This document shows, in pieces, positions 27,076 to 36,142 of a stretch of DNA of 64,000 nt. This stretch comes from DASRWT01 sp963748485. GTDB lineage: Bacteria; Methylomirabilota; Methylomirabilia; Rokubacteriales; CSP1-6. The stretch is taken from positions 24,651 to 88,650 of the forward strand of contig CAVVJF010000016.1 of the NCBI GenBank assembly GCA_963748485.1, read 5' to 3'. Position 1 is the stretch's first letter. Each line of letters begins with the position of its first letter. Under the pieces are notes generated by a model. It saw nothing but the letters and a program-made list of their open reading frames with translations, searched no databases and was not told the origin of the DNA. The translations under genes were made by a program, and so were the position numbers.

Positions 27076-27863
27076 GTGGGCCTCCTGACCCGCGTCTGGA
27101 AGCGAATCCGGAGACCGCGACCGGCGGTCAATAGCGTCGAGCTCCTCCAGCGCGCCGAGCGTCTCCGTTTCGCGAGGGACGCTTCGAGGAAGGCGCCGCG
27201 CTGGTCCGCGAGGCACTGAGCCGGGACCCCAAGAGCACGCTCGCCCAGCTGCTCGACGGCTATTTCCACGCCGCCCTGCGCGAGAGCGAGGCGGCTCGCG
27301 CCTCCTTCCGTGCCGTGCTCAGCCTCGATCCGGAGCACCCGCGCGCGCTGCTCGGGCTCGCGCGGATCGCGTTCGAGGGCGGCGAGCCCGGCACCGCCCG
27401 CGAGCTCCTGGAACGGGCGCTCCGCATCTATCCAGACTCCCCCGAGGCCCTCGCGCTGCTCGACGCGACGCATTCCGTCGCGGGGGCGGCGCCCGCCGCG
27501 CCGGTGCCCACGGGTGCGACGGCCGCCCGGCTCGCCCAGATCGCCCGGCCGGAAGGAACCCGGGAGTGCTACCTCCTCGCCGCCGATGGCGGAGTCGTCT
27601 TCGCCCACCCGGCCACCGCCACGCGCGAAGCGCTCGCCGCGCACCTCACCCGCGTGTCGAGTCTCGGCGCGGCCACGCTGTCTCGCGCGGGCCTGGGCCC
27701 GCTCCGGCGCGCGGCCGTCTCCGCCAATCCGGGCACCACGTTCATCCAGACCGACGGCGGGCAGGTCCTCGCCGTGACCCTGCCGCCCGAGGTGCCGGTG
27801 GCGATCGGCCAGGGCCAGACCGCCGAGCTCTGGAAGCGCTTCACCGCGGAAGCGACAGTGTGA
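27076..27863 (+). pseudogene. TPR protein with roadblock-like C-terminus, one-base frameshift
   Basis: The frame opened by GTG 27076 reads VGLLTRVWKRIRRPR and NSVELLQRAERLRFAR; similarity then continues in the next frame from GRFEEGAALVREALSRDP (about 27178) through TPR units such as HPRALLGLARIAFEGGEPGTARELLERALRIYPDSPEALALL. One base is missing near 27172-27180. The restored protein would be about 262 residues, with a C-terminal domain (ECYLLAADGGVVFAHPAT, VLAVTLPPEVPVAIG) resembling roadblock/LC7. Given frameshifts in essential genes of this window, a consensus error is likely. It overlaps the following roadblock gene by 4 bp. Confidence 0.6.
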
Positions 27864-28294
27864 GTCCCGAATCGCACGCTCCGGTGGCGACCTCCTCCGG
27901 CGCCCCGTCGCGCGCGGCCGCCGTGCGGAGCATACTCGGCGACCTCGCCCGTATCCCCGGCATCCGTGGCGGCCTGCTCATCGCCTCCGACGGCTTCGTG
28001 ATCGCCTCGTCTCTGCCCGCGGAGCTGGCGGTGGATCCGCTCGCCGCCCTCGCCACCACGCTCGGACGCGAGCTCGAGCTGGGAACGAACCGGCTGAACC
28101 GCGGCATGGTCACGACCGCGTTCTTCTCCGCGGACGAGGGCAGCCTCTTCCTGGGCCCCAGCCCCATGGGCTTCGTCCTGTTCCTCGCCGAGCGCAGCGC
28201 CGACGTCGGCGCGGTCCGCGGCGAGTTCAGACGGGCGCTCGACACGCTGCAGTCCGCGTGGCGCGCGGGCGACCACACCGGCGGCCGCCTCTAG
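27860..28294 (+). CDS. Roadblock/LC7-domain protein
   Basis: A 144-residue protein whose core, AVRSILGDLARIPGIRGGLLIASDGFVIASSLP followed by LAALATTLGRELELGTNRLNRGMVTTAFFSADEGSLFL, fits the roadblock/LC7 fold of MglB and related regulators of small GTPases. No GTPase is encoded nearby. The GTG start overlaps the TPR gene stop, so both are coupled and probably act together. The function is inferred only at fold level. Confidence 0.75.
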   Translation: MSPESHAPVATSSGAPSRAAAVRSILGDLARIPGIRGGLLIASDGFVIASSLPAELAVDPLAALATTLGRELELGTNRLNRGMVTTAFFSADEGSLFLGPSPMGFVLFLAERSADVGAVRGEFRRALDTLQSAWRAGDHTGGRL

Positions 28295-28345
28295 CCTCGC
28301 GCGCGCGGCGTGCGCGGTCGTCGTCCTGCTCGAGTTTCCACCCAC

Positions 28346-28500
28346 GGACGGGGAGCGGGGGGCGGGGTGGGGTCGCCGGACCACAAGGCACGCGTCCGCT
28401 CGACCCGCAGCGGCTGGGCTCCGTCCGGGCGGGATTCGCCCGCGTGCGGTCTTCGGGAAATGGGTCCTTGCGACCCCACCCCGCCCCCCACTCCCCGTCC
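28346..28500. repeat. Palindromic element A (inverted partner of element B)
   Basis: A 155-bp element bounded by 31-bp arms (28346-28376 and 28470-28500) that are complementary at 30 of 31 positions. Pairing continues inward (GGACC/GGTCC). Inside is a 33-bp core (28411-28443) containing GGGCTCCGTCCGGGCGGGAT and an apical hairpin GGGCG-GGATT-CGCCC. With element B it fills most of the 494-bp gap between the roadblock gene and pilB; no gene is seen in that gap. Confidence 0.88.
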
Positions 28501-28601
28501 TCCGCGTCTACCTCCATCGTTGAAGCGGCCGCCCGCCCCTTGAGAGGGAAAGTGCTCTTCACGACCTAGAGGAGCGGCGACCGCTCGCCTCCGACCATGC
28601 G

Positions 28602-28757
28602 GAGCGGTGGCGGGTGGGTGCCCGCTGCCTCGTGGGACCCGTTTCCCTGCGACCGTATGCGGGCGAATCCCGCCCGGACGGAGCCCAGCCGCAAAGGGAC
28701 AGCGGACGCGTGCCTCGTGGTGCCCACGAGGCAGCGGGCACCCACCCGCCACCGCTC
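28602..28757. repeat. Palindromic element B, opposite orientation to A
   Basis: A 156-bp element bounded by perfect 35-bp complementary arms (28602-28636 and 28723-28757). Its interior 28659-28691 is the exact reverse complement of the 33-bp core of element A. The arms differ from those of A yet remain self-complementary, so base pairing rather than sequence appears conserved. It ends 32 bp before the pilB stop codon. Confidence 0.9.
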
Positions 28758-28788
28758 ACGGTTGTCCGCAGAACGAACGGTCGCCGCG

Positions 28789-30267
28789 TTAGCTGACGGT
28801 GACGCGCAACACTTCCTCGACCGTCGTCACGCCGTCGAGGACCTTCTGCAGCGCGTTCTGCCGCAGGGTCTTCATGCCCTGCGCCAGCGCCATATCGCGG
28901 ATCTCCGCGGTGGGAGCGTTGCGCAGGATCAGCTCGCGGAGCTGCTCGTTGATCGGCATGACCTCGTAGATGGCCACCCGACCCTTCATGCCGGTGAAGC
29001 TGCAGGCGTGGCACCCCTTGCCCTTGTAGAACTGGACGTGCCCCAGCCCTTGCGGGACATGACCATAGGGCACCAGGCTCTCCTCGTCCGCCTCATAGGG
29101 CTGCTTGCAGTCCTTGCAGATCTTCCGGCCCAGCCGCTGGGCGAGGATCAAGCTCAGAGCGGACGAGACCAGGAAGGGCGGGATGCCCATGTCGAGCAGC
29201 CGCGCGACGGTCGAGGGGCAGTCGTTGGTGTGCAGCGTGGTCAGGACGAGGTGGCCGGTGAGGGCCGCCCGGATGCCGATCTGCGCGGTCTCGAGATCCC
29301 GCGTCTCGCCGACGAGGATGATGTCCGGGTCCTGTCTCAAGAAGGATCGGAGGGCGGCCGCGAACGTTCGCCCGATGCCCTCGTTGACCTGCACCTGGTT
29401 GACGCCCTTCAGGTTGTACTCGACCGGATCTTCCGCCGTCATGATGTTCACGTCCGGCGAGTTGATCGTGTGGATCGCCGAATAGAGCGTCGTGGTCTTG
29501 CCGGAGCCGGTGGGCCCGGTGATCAGGATCATGCCGTAGGGCTGATGGATGGCGTGGGTGAACTGCTCCAGGCTCCAGGGATCGAAGCCGAGCATGGCGA
29601 GGTCGAGCTGGAGGGCATCCTTGTCCAGGATGCGCATGACGGTCTTCTCGCCGAAGATCGTGGGGAGCGTGGAGACGCGGAAGTCGATCTCGCGCTGGTT
29701 GTAGCGGAGTTTGATGCGGCCGTCCTGGGGCAAGCGGCGCTCGGCGATGTCGAGGGTCGACATGATCTTCACGCGGGAGGTCAGGGCCGCCTCCAGGCGC
29801 TTGGGCGGGGTCATGATCTCGTGGAGCACGCCGTCGATGCGGAAGCGCACCCGGAACACCTTCTCGTAGGGCTCGAGATGGATGTCGGAGGCCCCCCGGC
29901 GGATCGCGTCCACCAGGATCATGTTGACGAGCCGGACGACGGGGGCCTCGTCCGCCGACTCCTTCAGCTCGAAGATGTCGGCCTTCGCCCACTGCTCGTC
30001 CTCGCCCTCGACGACCTCGACGTCGCCGACGGTGGCGTCCATCTCCGAGATGACCTCGGCGATGCCGCTCGCCTGCGTCTCGTAAAGCCGCTCGATGGCC
30101 TTGCGGATGGCGCTTTGCGGCGCCACCACCGGCACCACGGTGAGGCCGGTCATGAAGCCGACGTCGTCGAGCGCGAAGACGTTGGTCGGGTCGGCCATGG
30201 CCAGGGTGATCGAGTTGCCGTCGCGCGTGATCGCCAGCACCTCGTACTTCCGGGCGATCTGCGAGGG
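28789..30267 (-). pseudogene. pilB: Type IV pilus extension ATPase PilB, N-terminus missing
   Basis: The ATPase that powers pilus extension. The visible 492 residues begin PSQIARKYEVLAITRDGNSITLAMADP, i.e. inside the N-terminal MshEN-type domain, and then contain Walker A GPTGSGKTTTLYSAI, the Asp box, Walker B DPDIILVGE and the His box LVLTTLHTNDC, plus the zinc CxxC pair (CKDCKQ and CHAC). PilB is normally about 570 residues, so about 75-80 residues and the start are absent. Immediately upstream in another frame is the interrupted cheA. Either a deletion or a misassembly created the junction; no proper start codon remains. Confidence 0.85.
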
Positions 30268-32050
30268 CCTCGCGCTCGCCGAGCCGCACCGCCGCCGCCG
30301 CGTCGAGGAGGCCGCCCCGCACCGCGCTCGCCCGGAGTCGGCCGGTGTCGATGCCGCGGCCGTCATCCTCGATCTCGACGAACACCGCGCCGCCCTCCTG
30401 GTAGGCGCGCAGGTGCAGGGTGCCGTGCGGAGGCTTGCCCCCGGCGCGCCGCTCGTCCTCGGGCTCGATGCCGTGGAACACCGCGTTCTGCACGAGGTGC
30501 AGCAGGGGATCGGCGATCTGCTCGATGATGGTGTTGTCGAGCTCCACCCCTTCGCCCGCGAGCTGGAGATCCACCGATTTGCCGGCGTCGCGGGCGATGG
30601 CGCGGACCTGGCGCACGGAGCGCGCGAACAGAGTCCCGATGCGCACGAGCCGGGAGCGCGTGATCTCGCCGCGCAGCCCCCACGTCAGCCGCTGCACCTG
30701 GGCCGCGTCCTCGCGGACGGCGCGCACGAGGGCGGCGAGCTGGCTGTGCACCTCGCCCACGTCGGCGGAGACCTCCGAGACCCGCCGCGACAGGATGTTG
30801 AAATCGTCGTATCGGTCGAACTCGAGCTCCTCGAAGTCGTGGGCGAAGGCGCCTCCCACGGGGGCGGACGGCGGGGCCGCCGGTGGGGCGCCGGCGCCGC
30901 CTCCGGTGCGCGCGCCCGACAGGGCGGGGAGCGCGGTGTACTCATACTTGCCCTCGAAGGTCCGCACCGCCTGGGCCATGCGCGAGCGGCTCCAGAGCAG
31001 GAGCTCGCCCACGCGGTCGAGCTGGCTCAGATGCTCGTCCATGCGCGAGCGGGCGACGACCAGCTCGCCGACCAGGTTCATCAGGGAGTCGAGGCGATCG
31101 ACGGCGACCCGGATGCTGACCCGCGGGGTCCCCGCGGGTGCGCGGGCGGGGGCAAGATCGGCCTCGAGCGCGGTCCGGACGGGCGCCGCGACGATCGGCG
31201 CGACCCGGGCCAGGACGGCGGGGGCCGGAACAGCGACGGTGGGAACCTGCTCAACCTCGGCCGCCGCCGGGCTCATGAGCTCGGCGAGCAGACCCATCGC
31301 CCGGTCCACCGCGGCCTCGAGACCGCGCGGACGCTGGGGAGCGGCAAGCATGAGGCGGATGGCGTCGGCGCTGGCCAGCATCGCGTCCACGGTGCCGGGC
31401 GCGAACGGCCGGCGCCCCTCCCGGAGGGCAACGAGCAGATCTTCCACCCGGTGCGCGAATTCGCCGATGGCCCGGCACCCGACGGTGAAGGCGGCGCCCT
31501 TGAGGGTGTGAAAGGCGCGAAAGAGCGTCGCCGCCTCCGCGTCCCGGTCGGCCCCACGCTCGATCGCCAGGAGCGAATGGGTGATCGCGTCGAGATGCTC
31601 GGCGGCCTCCGGTCCGAAGTACTCCAGCACGTCCGCGTTCGCGGCGAAGAAGCGGGCCAGCTCCTCGACGAGACCTCCCCGGGGCACCAGGGGGTCGGCT
31701 GGCTCGTCAATGGGTGCCGCTGGCTCGTCCCGGCCGGCGCTCACTCCCTCCAGCCCCTCGCGCAGCCGGCTCACCGCCGCCGGGAGCGCGGCGCCGATGG
31801 CCGTACGCTCCGTCTCGGCGGCCGACGCGGCCCGCTCCAGCATCTCCTCGATCGCGGCGGCTTCCTCGGCAAGACGGGGGAAGCCGTGCAGCGCGGCGGC
31901 GCCGCGAAGCCGGTGGGCGACGAGCAGGAGCGGCTCGACGTCGCCGCCCGCGGACAGACCGGGAGCGCCGTCCTCGAGGATGGAGACCGTGTCCCAGGCC
32001 TCCATGAGGAAGATGCTCAGCAGGAACTCCCGATCCGGCCGCTCCGTCAT
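30263..32050 (-). pseudogene. CheA-type chemosensory histidine kinase, C-terminus missing
   Basis: The kinase core of a chemosensory array. It has two Hpt-like domains (H46 in AHRLRGAAAL and H181 in FHTLKGAAFTV), a dimerisation helix pair starting VSIRVAVDRLDSLMNLVGELVVARSRM, and the ATPase N box LHLVQNAVFHGIEPEDER and G1 box VEIEDDGRGID. After LGEREAL (about 30263) the frame enters pilB sequence in the wrong frame, so the rest of the ATPase domain (the GRGVGMD box) and the CheW-like domain are gone; about 595 residues remain. Two Hpt domains and the pil neighbour suggest a twitching-type (Pil-Chp-like) pathway. Confidence 0.85.
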
Positions 32051-32079
32051 GACTCCGTCCGGCGGTCTCCCGTCGCCTC

Positions 32080-33939
32080 TTATCCGGAAAGCTTGAAGCG
32101 CGACAGCACGCGCGTGAGCTCGTCGGCGAGCCGCACGAGGTCGTCCACCGTCTTGCGGGTCTGCAGCACGCTCTGCTCCGTCTGCAGGGCGACGCCCGCG
32201 ATGGCCTGGACGGCGTGGCCCACGTGCTCGGCGCCCTTGACCTGCTCCTGGGTCGACACCGAGATCTCCTGGGCCAGGCCTGCCGACTTCTGGGACACCG
32301 CCGCGATCTGGCGGAGGCTCTCGCCGGCCTCGGTGGTGACGCGATAGCCCGCCTCGACTTCGCGGGTGCCTTCCTCCATGGCGACCACCGCCTGATGCGT
32401 TTCGGACTGGAAGTTCTTGATGAGGGTCGCGATGTCCCTGGTGGCCTTCGCGGAGCGCTCAGCGAGCTTACGCACCTCGTCGGCGACGACGGCGAAGCGG
32501 AGGCCCGCCTCGCCGGCGCCCGCCGCCTCGATCGCGGCGTTCAGCGCGAGGAGGTTCGTCTGCGCGGCGATGTCGTCGATGGTGTTGACGATGTCCGAGA
32601 TCTCGAGTGAGCGATCACCCAGGCTCTTGATCTTCTTGGAGACCCCCTGCACCTCGCCGCGGATGCGCTGCATACCTTCGAGGCTGTTGCGCACCGCCTG
32701 CTCGCCCTGCTGGGCGGCCTCGAGGCCCTGGCGGGCGGCGCGCGCGGAGGCGTCCGCGGTGCCGGCGACGCTGCGAGCGGAGGTGCCGAGCTGCTCGGCG
32801 GTGCCGGTGGCCTGCATGGCGTCGCGCGCCTGGGCGCGGGCGCCCGTCTCGATCTGGCCCATCGACACGATCATGTCGTTCGCGCTGCCGGACACTTGCA
32901 GGGCGGCCTGGCGCACCTCCACCAGGATGGTGGCGATCTCGCCCACCATGACGTTGATTGAGTCCACCACGCTCCCGAGCACGTCGGAGGTCACCTCGCC
33001 CCGCCGCGTGAGGTCGCCCTTGGAGACGTCCATCGTCACGTCGAGGAAGCGGGTGATATTGGCCTGGAGGTCCTGACGCTGCCGCCGCTCGGCGTCGCGC
33101 TCGGCCACCGTCTGCACGAGCGACCGGAGCCGCACGATGGAGTCGTTGAAGGTGCCGGCGAGCTGGCCAATCTCGTCCCGCGACTGCACGGGGGCGAGCT
33201 TGGAGAGGTCGCCCTTACCAACCTGCTCCGCGATCTTGACGAGCTGGGTGACCGGCCTCGTGACCTGTCGGGCGAAGACGACCCCGGCCAGCGCGGCGGC
33301 CACTGCGAAGCCCGCGAAGGTCAGGAGGAGGTTGCGGCCGGCCTGGACGGCGGCGGTGGTGATGATGGACCGGTCCATCCCCACGCGCACGGTGCCGAGC
33401 TGCCCGGCCAGCACCGGCACCGCGATATCGATGACGTCGCGGTCGCTCCCGCCGGCGGGGTCCTTGAACGTGACGTCCTGCACCTTCTGCGACCAGTCCC
33501 CCGGCACCATGTTCTGGTCCACCAGGCCGGGCGGCACGAACGGCGCGAAGGTGTGAGCGATGAGCGTCTTCCCGGGGTCGTAGACCATCACGTAGGCCAC
33601 GCCGGTGATGCCCGCCACCTGGTCCACCTGCGCCTGCACGGTGGAGGCGTCGCGCGTGAGGATCAGGTCCACCCCGGAGTTGGCGAGGCCCTTGGCGATG
33701 GCGGATCCCTTGGAGGTGAACTCCTCGGTGAGATTGGCGCGGAGCGCCTGCACCGATATCCACCACGTCAGGGCGGCGAGGGGTACGAGGATGAGAAACA
33801 TGAAGATCGTGATCTTGGCGGCGAGCCCGAACGGGCCCCGCGCCGGACGCGCCGGCACCACCGCGGTGGGCGGCGGCGCTGGATCGGCCACACGCGCAGG
33901 CTCCACCTTCCCTCGCCCCCGCTCCGTCGTCGCTGACAT
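32080..33939 (-). CDS. Methyl-accepting chemotaxis protein
   Basis: A 619-residue transducer: a Pro-rich cytoplasmic N-terminus, transmembrane helix 1 (about 43-62), an extracytoplasmic sensor of about 140 residues, helix 2 (about 203-223), a HAMP domain and a long coiled-coil signalling domain whose tip reads DDIAAQTNLLALNAAIEAAGAGEAGLRFAVVADEVRKLAERS. The sensor (LTRDASTVQAQVDQVAGITGVAYVMVYD) looks like a single Cache-type fold. The next gene upstream encodes an ABC-type binding protein, which may be its ligand-bound partner. There is no pentapeptide CheR tether at the C-terminus. Confidence 0.92.
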   Translation of the reverse strand: MSATTERGRGKVEPARVADPAPPPTAVVPARPARGPFGLAAKITIFMFLILVPLAALTWWISVQALRANLTEEFTSKGSAIAKGLANSGVDLILTRDASTVQAQVDQVAGITGVAYVMVYDPGKTLIAHTFAPFVPPGLVDQNMVPGDWSQKVQDVTFKDPAGGSDRDVIDIAVPVLAGQLGTVRVGMDRSIITTAAVQAGRNLLLTFAGFAVAAALAGVVFARQVTRPVTQLVKIAEQVGKGDLSKLAPVQSRDEIGQLAGTFNDSIVRLRSLVQTVAERDAERRQRQDLQANITRFLDVTMDVSKGDLTRRGEVTSDVLGSVVDSINVMVGEIATILVEVRQAALQVSGSANDMIVSMGQIETGARAQARDAMQATGTAEQLGTSARSVAGTADASARAARQGLEAAQQGEQAVRNSLEGMQRIRGEVQGVSKKIKSLGDRSLEISDIVNTIDDIAAQTNLLALNAAIEAAGAGEAGLRFAVVADEVRKLAERSAKATRDIATLIKNFQSETHQAVVAMEEGTREVEAGYRVTTEAGESLRQIAAVSQKSAGLAQEISVSTQEQVKGAEHVGHAVQAIAGVALQTEQSVLQTRKTVDDLVRLADELTRVLSRFKLSG

Positions 33940-33954
33940 CGTCGTTCCTCCTCG

Positions 33955-35274
33955 CTACGCCTTGACCGCAGAGTTCCAGTCGTGGACGGGAACCCAGCGG
34001 CCGTTCTCGACCCGGGTGAAGTAGACGCTGTCGAGCCCCTGATGTCGCTCGGGACCGAAGTTCAAGGGCGCGGCGATGCCGAGATCCACGTTGCGCATGC
34101 TTTCGAGGGCCCCGCGGAAGCCGGCCCGCGTCGGGTGGGCGCCGGCGCGCCGGAGACCCTCCGCAATGACCTTGGCGTTGACGAATCCCTCGAAGCTGAT
34201 GAAGGACAGCTTCTGCGGCGCGTACTTGGGATCGCGCCGGGTTTTCGGCACCGAGGGCTTGTGCCGCTCCATGAGGGACCGGTACTCGACCACGCCCGGT
34301 AGGCTGATGTCGTCGTAGCTGGGGACCACCTGGGAGTTCACGAGCGCCGGCGTGTAGTCGCGCCCCGAGGCCTTGCCGTGCTGCACGAGCAGGGCGAGCA
34401 TGGCGTCCGAGCCCACGAAGGACACGTTGGCGATGGGCACGCCCCAGCCGAGGTCGCGCGCGCTGCGCACGAAGGCGCCGCAGCCCTGGTAGGCGCCGGT
34501 GCACAGGACCACGTCGACGCCGGCGCGGCGAAGCTCCTGAACGGCGGGGGCCATGTCGTCCTCGAACTTGGCGCCCCGGCGGTAGGTGGCTTCCGCGGTG
34601 ATGCGCGCGCCCCGGAGCGCCAGACCGCGCGCGACCCCGTCGGTGCCGCTGCGCCCGTAGGCGTCGACCTGGTAGAAGACGCCGAACTTCCGCGCCCCCT
34701 GGTCCCAGAAGCGATCGACGAGCGCCATCATCTCCTGGCGGTACGAAGCCCGGATGTTGAAGACGTGCTCGACATAGGGCGCCTCCCGCTGGGGCTGGGC
34801 GCCGGTGAAGTTGCCGACCAGGATCACCTGCTGGGCGGCGTACCGCTTGATCACCGGCAGCGCCCGCGTGAGGGTCGGCGTGCCCACGTAGTTCGACAGG
34901 AAGAAGACGTTCTCCTTCTCGACCAGGTGGAGGGTGTTGCGGATGCAAGGCGTGGGCTCGTAGCCGTCGTCGAGCGCCACCACGGTGATCGTGCGGCCGT
35001 TGATCCCGCCGCGGCTGTTCACTTCGTCGTAGTAGACCTGGGCGCCGCGGAAGAACTCGGTGCCCAGCCCCGCCGCGGTGCCCTTGAAGGCCGCGCTCAT
35101 ACCCACGCGGATCTCGCGCGCGCTGACGCCGGGCACCGCGGTGACCTCCATTGCGCCCGCGCGAGCGGGGGCCGCCGCGCTCGACGCCTGGGCCCCCGCG
35201 CGGGTCGCCAGGCCGCCCGCCATGCCGCTTCCGAGTCCCGCCGACAGCAGTCGAAGTACCGTCCGCCGCTCCAT
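33955..35274 (-). CDS. LivK-type periplasmic ligand-binding protein in chemosensory operon
   Basis: A 439-residue type I periplasmic binding protein. The N-terminus MERRTVLRLLSAGLGSGMAGGL with RR resembles a Tat-like or lipoprotein-free signal ending near AGAQA; the mature part has EIRVGMSAAFKGTAAGLGTEFFRGAQVYYDEVN, VALDDGYEPTPCIRNTLHLVEKENVFFLSNYVGTPT and FYQVDAYGRSGTDGVARGLAL. The ATG at 35274 follows AAGGAGG; an upstream ATG at 35316 is less likely. It has no transporter genes of its own and sits between cheW and the MCP, so a sensing rather than uptake role is inferred. Confidence 0.85.
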   Translation of the reverse strand: MERRTVLRLLSAGLGSGMAGGLATRAGAQASSAAAPARAGAMEVTAVPGVSAREIRVGMSAAFKGTAAGLGTEFFRGAQVYYDEVNSRGGINGRTITVVALDDGYEPTPCIRNTLHLVEKENVFFLSNYVGTPTLTRALPVIKRYAAQQVILVGNFTGAQPQREAPYVEHVFNIRASYRQEMMALVDRFWDQGARKFGVFYQVDAYGRSGTDGVARGLALRGARITAEATYRRGAKFEDDMAPAVQELRRAGVDVVLCTGAYQGCGAFVRSARDLGWGVPIANVSFVGSDAMLALLVQHGKASGRDYTPALVNSQVVPSYDDISLPGVVEYRSLMERHKPSVPKTRRDPKYAPQKLSFISFEGFVNAKVIAEGLRRAGAHPTRAGFRGALESMRNVDLGIAAPLNFGPERHQGLDSVYFTRVENGRWVPVHDWNSAVKA

Positions 35275-35299
35275 CACCGGCCTCCTTGCCTCTAGTGGT

Positions 35300-35746
35300 T
35301 CACGCTCGAGCGCCACTCATGACGCCGGGCAGTGCGCTCAGCATCGCTCCCGCGTCGAGGACCGCGATCGAGCCATCGTCGCCGGCGGCGCTCGCCCCCA
35401 CGAAGCGGCCGCCGGGGCCCGCCGGCGGCGCCGTGTCTCCGTCACGCGACACCAGGGGTTCCAGCCCCAGCACCGCGTCCACCACCGCCGCCGCCGTCCA
35501 CGGCCCGTGACCGAGCACGAGGCCCAGCGTCTGCCCCTTCGCCTCGCGAGCGGGCAGGCCAAGCAACGGGGCCAGGTCCACCACCGGCATCACGGTGCCG
35601 CGCAGGTTCGCGAGCCCCAGCACCAAGGCCGGCGCCAGGGGCAGCGGCGTGATCGCGTCGAACATCACCATCTCGCGCGCCTCCGCCACGTCCACCGCGA
35701 AGCGGTGACCACCGAGCGTGAAGGCGCAGGCCCGCGTGGACGCCAT
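35300..35746 (-). CDS. CheW-like coupling protein
   Basis: A 148-residue CheW domain: FTLGGHRFAVDVAEAREMVMFDAITPLPLAPALVLGLANLRGTVMPVVDLAPLLGLPA, then TLGLVLGHGPWTAAAVVDAVLGLEPL. It would tether the receptor to the kinase. It follows the response-regulator gene after 9 bp and precedes the binding-protein gene. The family motif GLANLRGTVMPVVDL is intact, so function is likely retained. Confidence 0.88.
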   Translation of the reverse strand: MASTRACAFTLGGHRFAVDVAEAREMVMFDAITPLPLAPALVLGLANLRGTVMPVVDLAPLLGLPAREAKGQTLGLVLGHGPWTAAAVVDAVLGLEPLVSRDGDTAPPAGPGGRFVGASAAGDDGSIAVLDAGAMLSALPGVMSGARA

Positions 35747-35755
35747 CGCGTCCCG

Positions 35756-36118
35756 CTAGGGCGCGAAGCGGCGCACCGCCTCGAGCAGCTGCTCGGCGGT
35801 GAAGGGCTTGTCGAGGTACTCGTCGGCGCCCTGGCGCTTCCCCCAGATCCGGTCGCTTTCCTGGTTCTTCGAGCTCACCACCACCACCGGGGTGTCCTTG
35901 GTGCGCCCGTCGCGCTTGATGCTCCGGAGGATCTCGTAGCCGTTCCGCTTGGGCAGGACGATGTCGAGCAGCAGCACGTCCGGCTGCTCCTCGGCGACCT
36001 TGTCCTCGAGTCGCTCCCCGTCGATCAGGGTCACCACCTTGTGTCCGGCGGTGCGGAGGATGCCCTCCATCATGGTGAGCTCGGAGTACGCGTCGTCCAC
36101 GACCATCACCTTGCCCAT
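35756..36118 (-). CDS. CheY/PilH-like single-domain response regulator
   Basis: A 120-residue receiver domain. Acidic residues VVDDA (residues 7-9), the phosphoacceptor D51 in VLLLDIVLPKRNG, the Ser/Thr switch VVVVSSKNQ and the Lys in YLDKPF are present. It lacks an output domain, like PilG/PilH, which adjust pilus motors. The ATG at 36118 matches the family N-terminus GKVMVVDD; a longer frame to 36151 is unlikely. It is the first gene of the chemosensory operon. Confidence 0.9.
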   Translation of the reverse strand: MGKVMVVDDAYSELTMMEGILRTAGHKVVTLIDGERLEDKVAEEQPDVLLLDIVLPKRNGYEILRSIKRDGRTKDTPVVVVSSKNQESDRIWGKRQGADEYLDKPFTAEQLLEAVRRFAP

Positions 36119-36142
36119 AGCGTGTCCTCTCATTCGGGTTCT

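Noticed and set aside
29093..32050. A genuine 985-residue CheA-like protein
   Set aside because: The C-terminal 390 residues are pilB read in the wrong frame; only the part before about 30263 is CheA.
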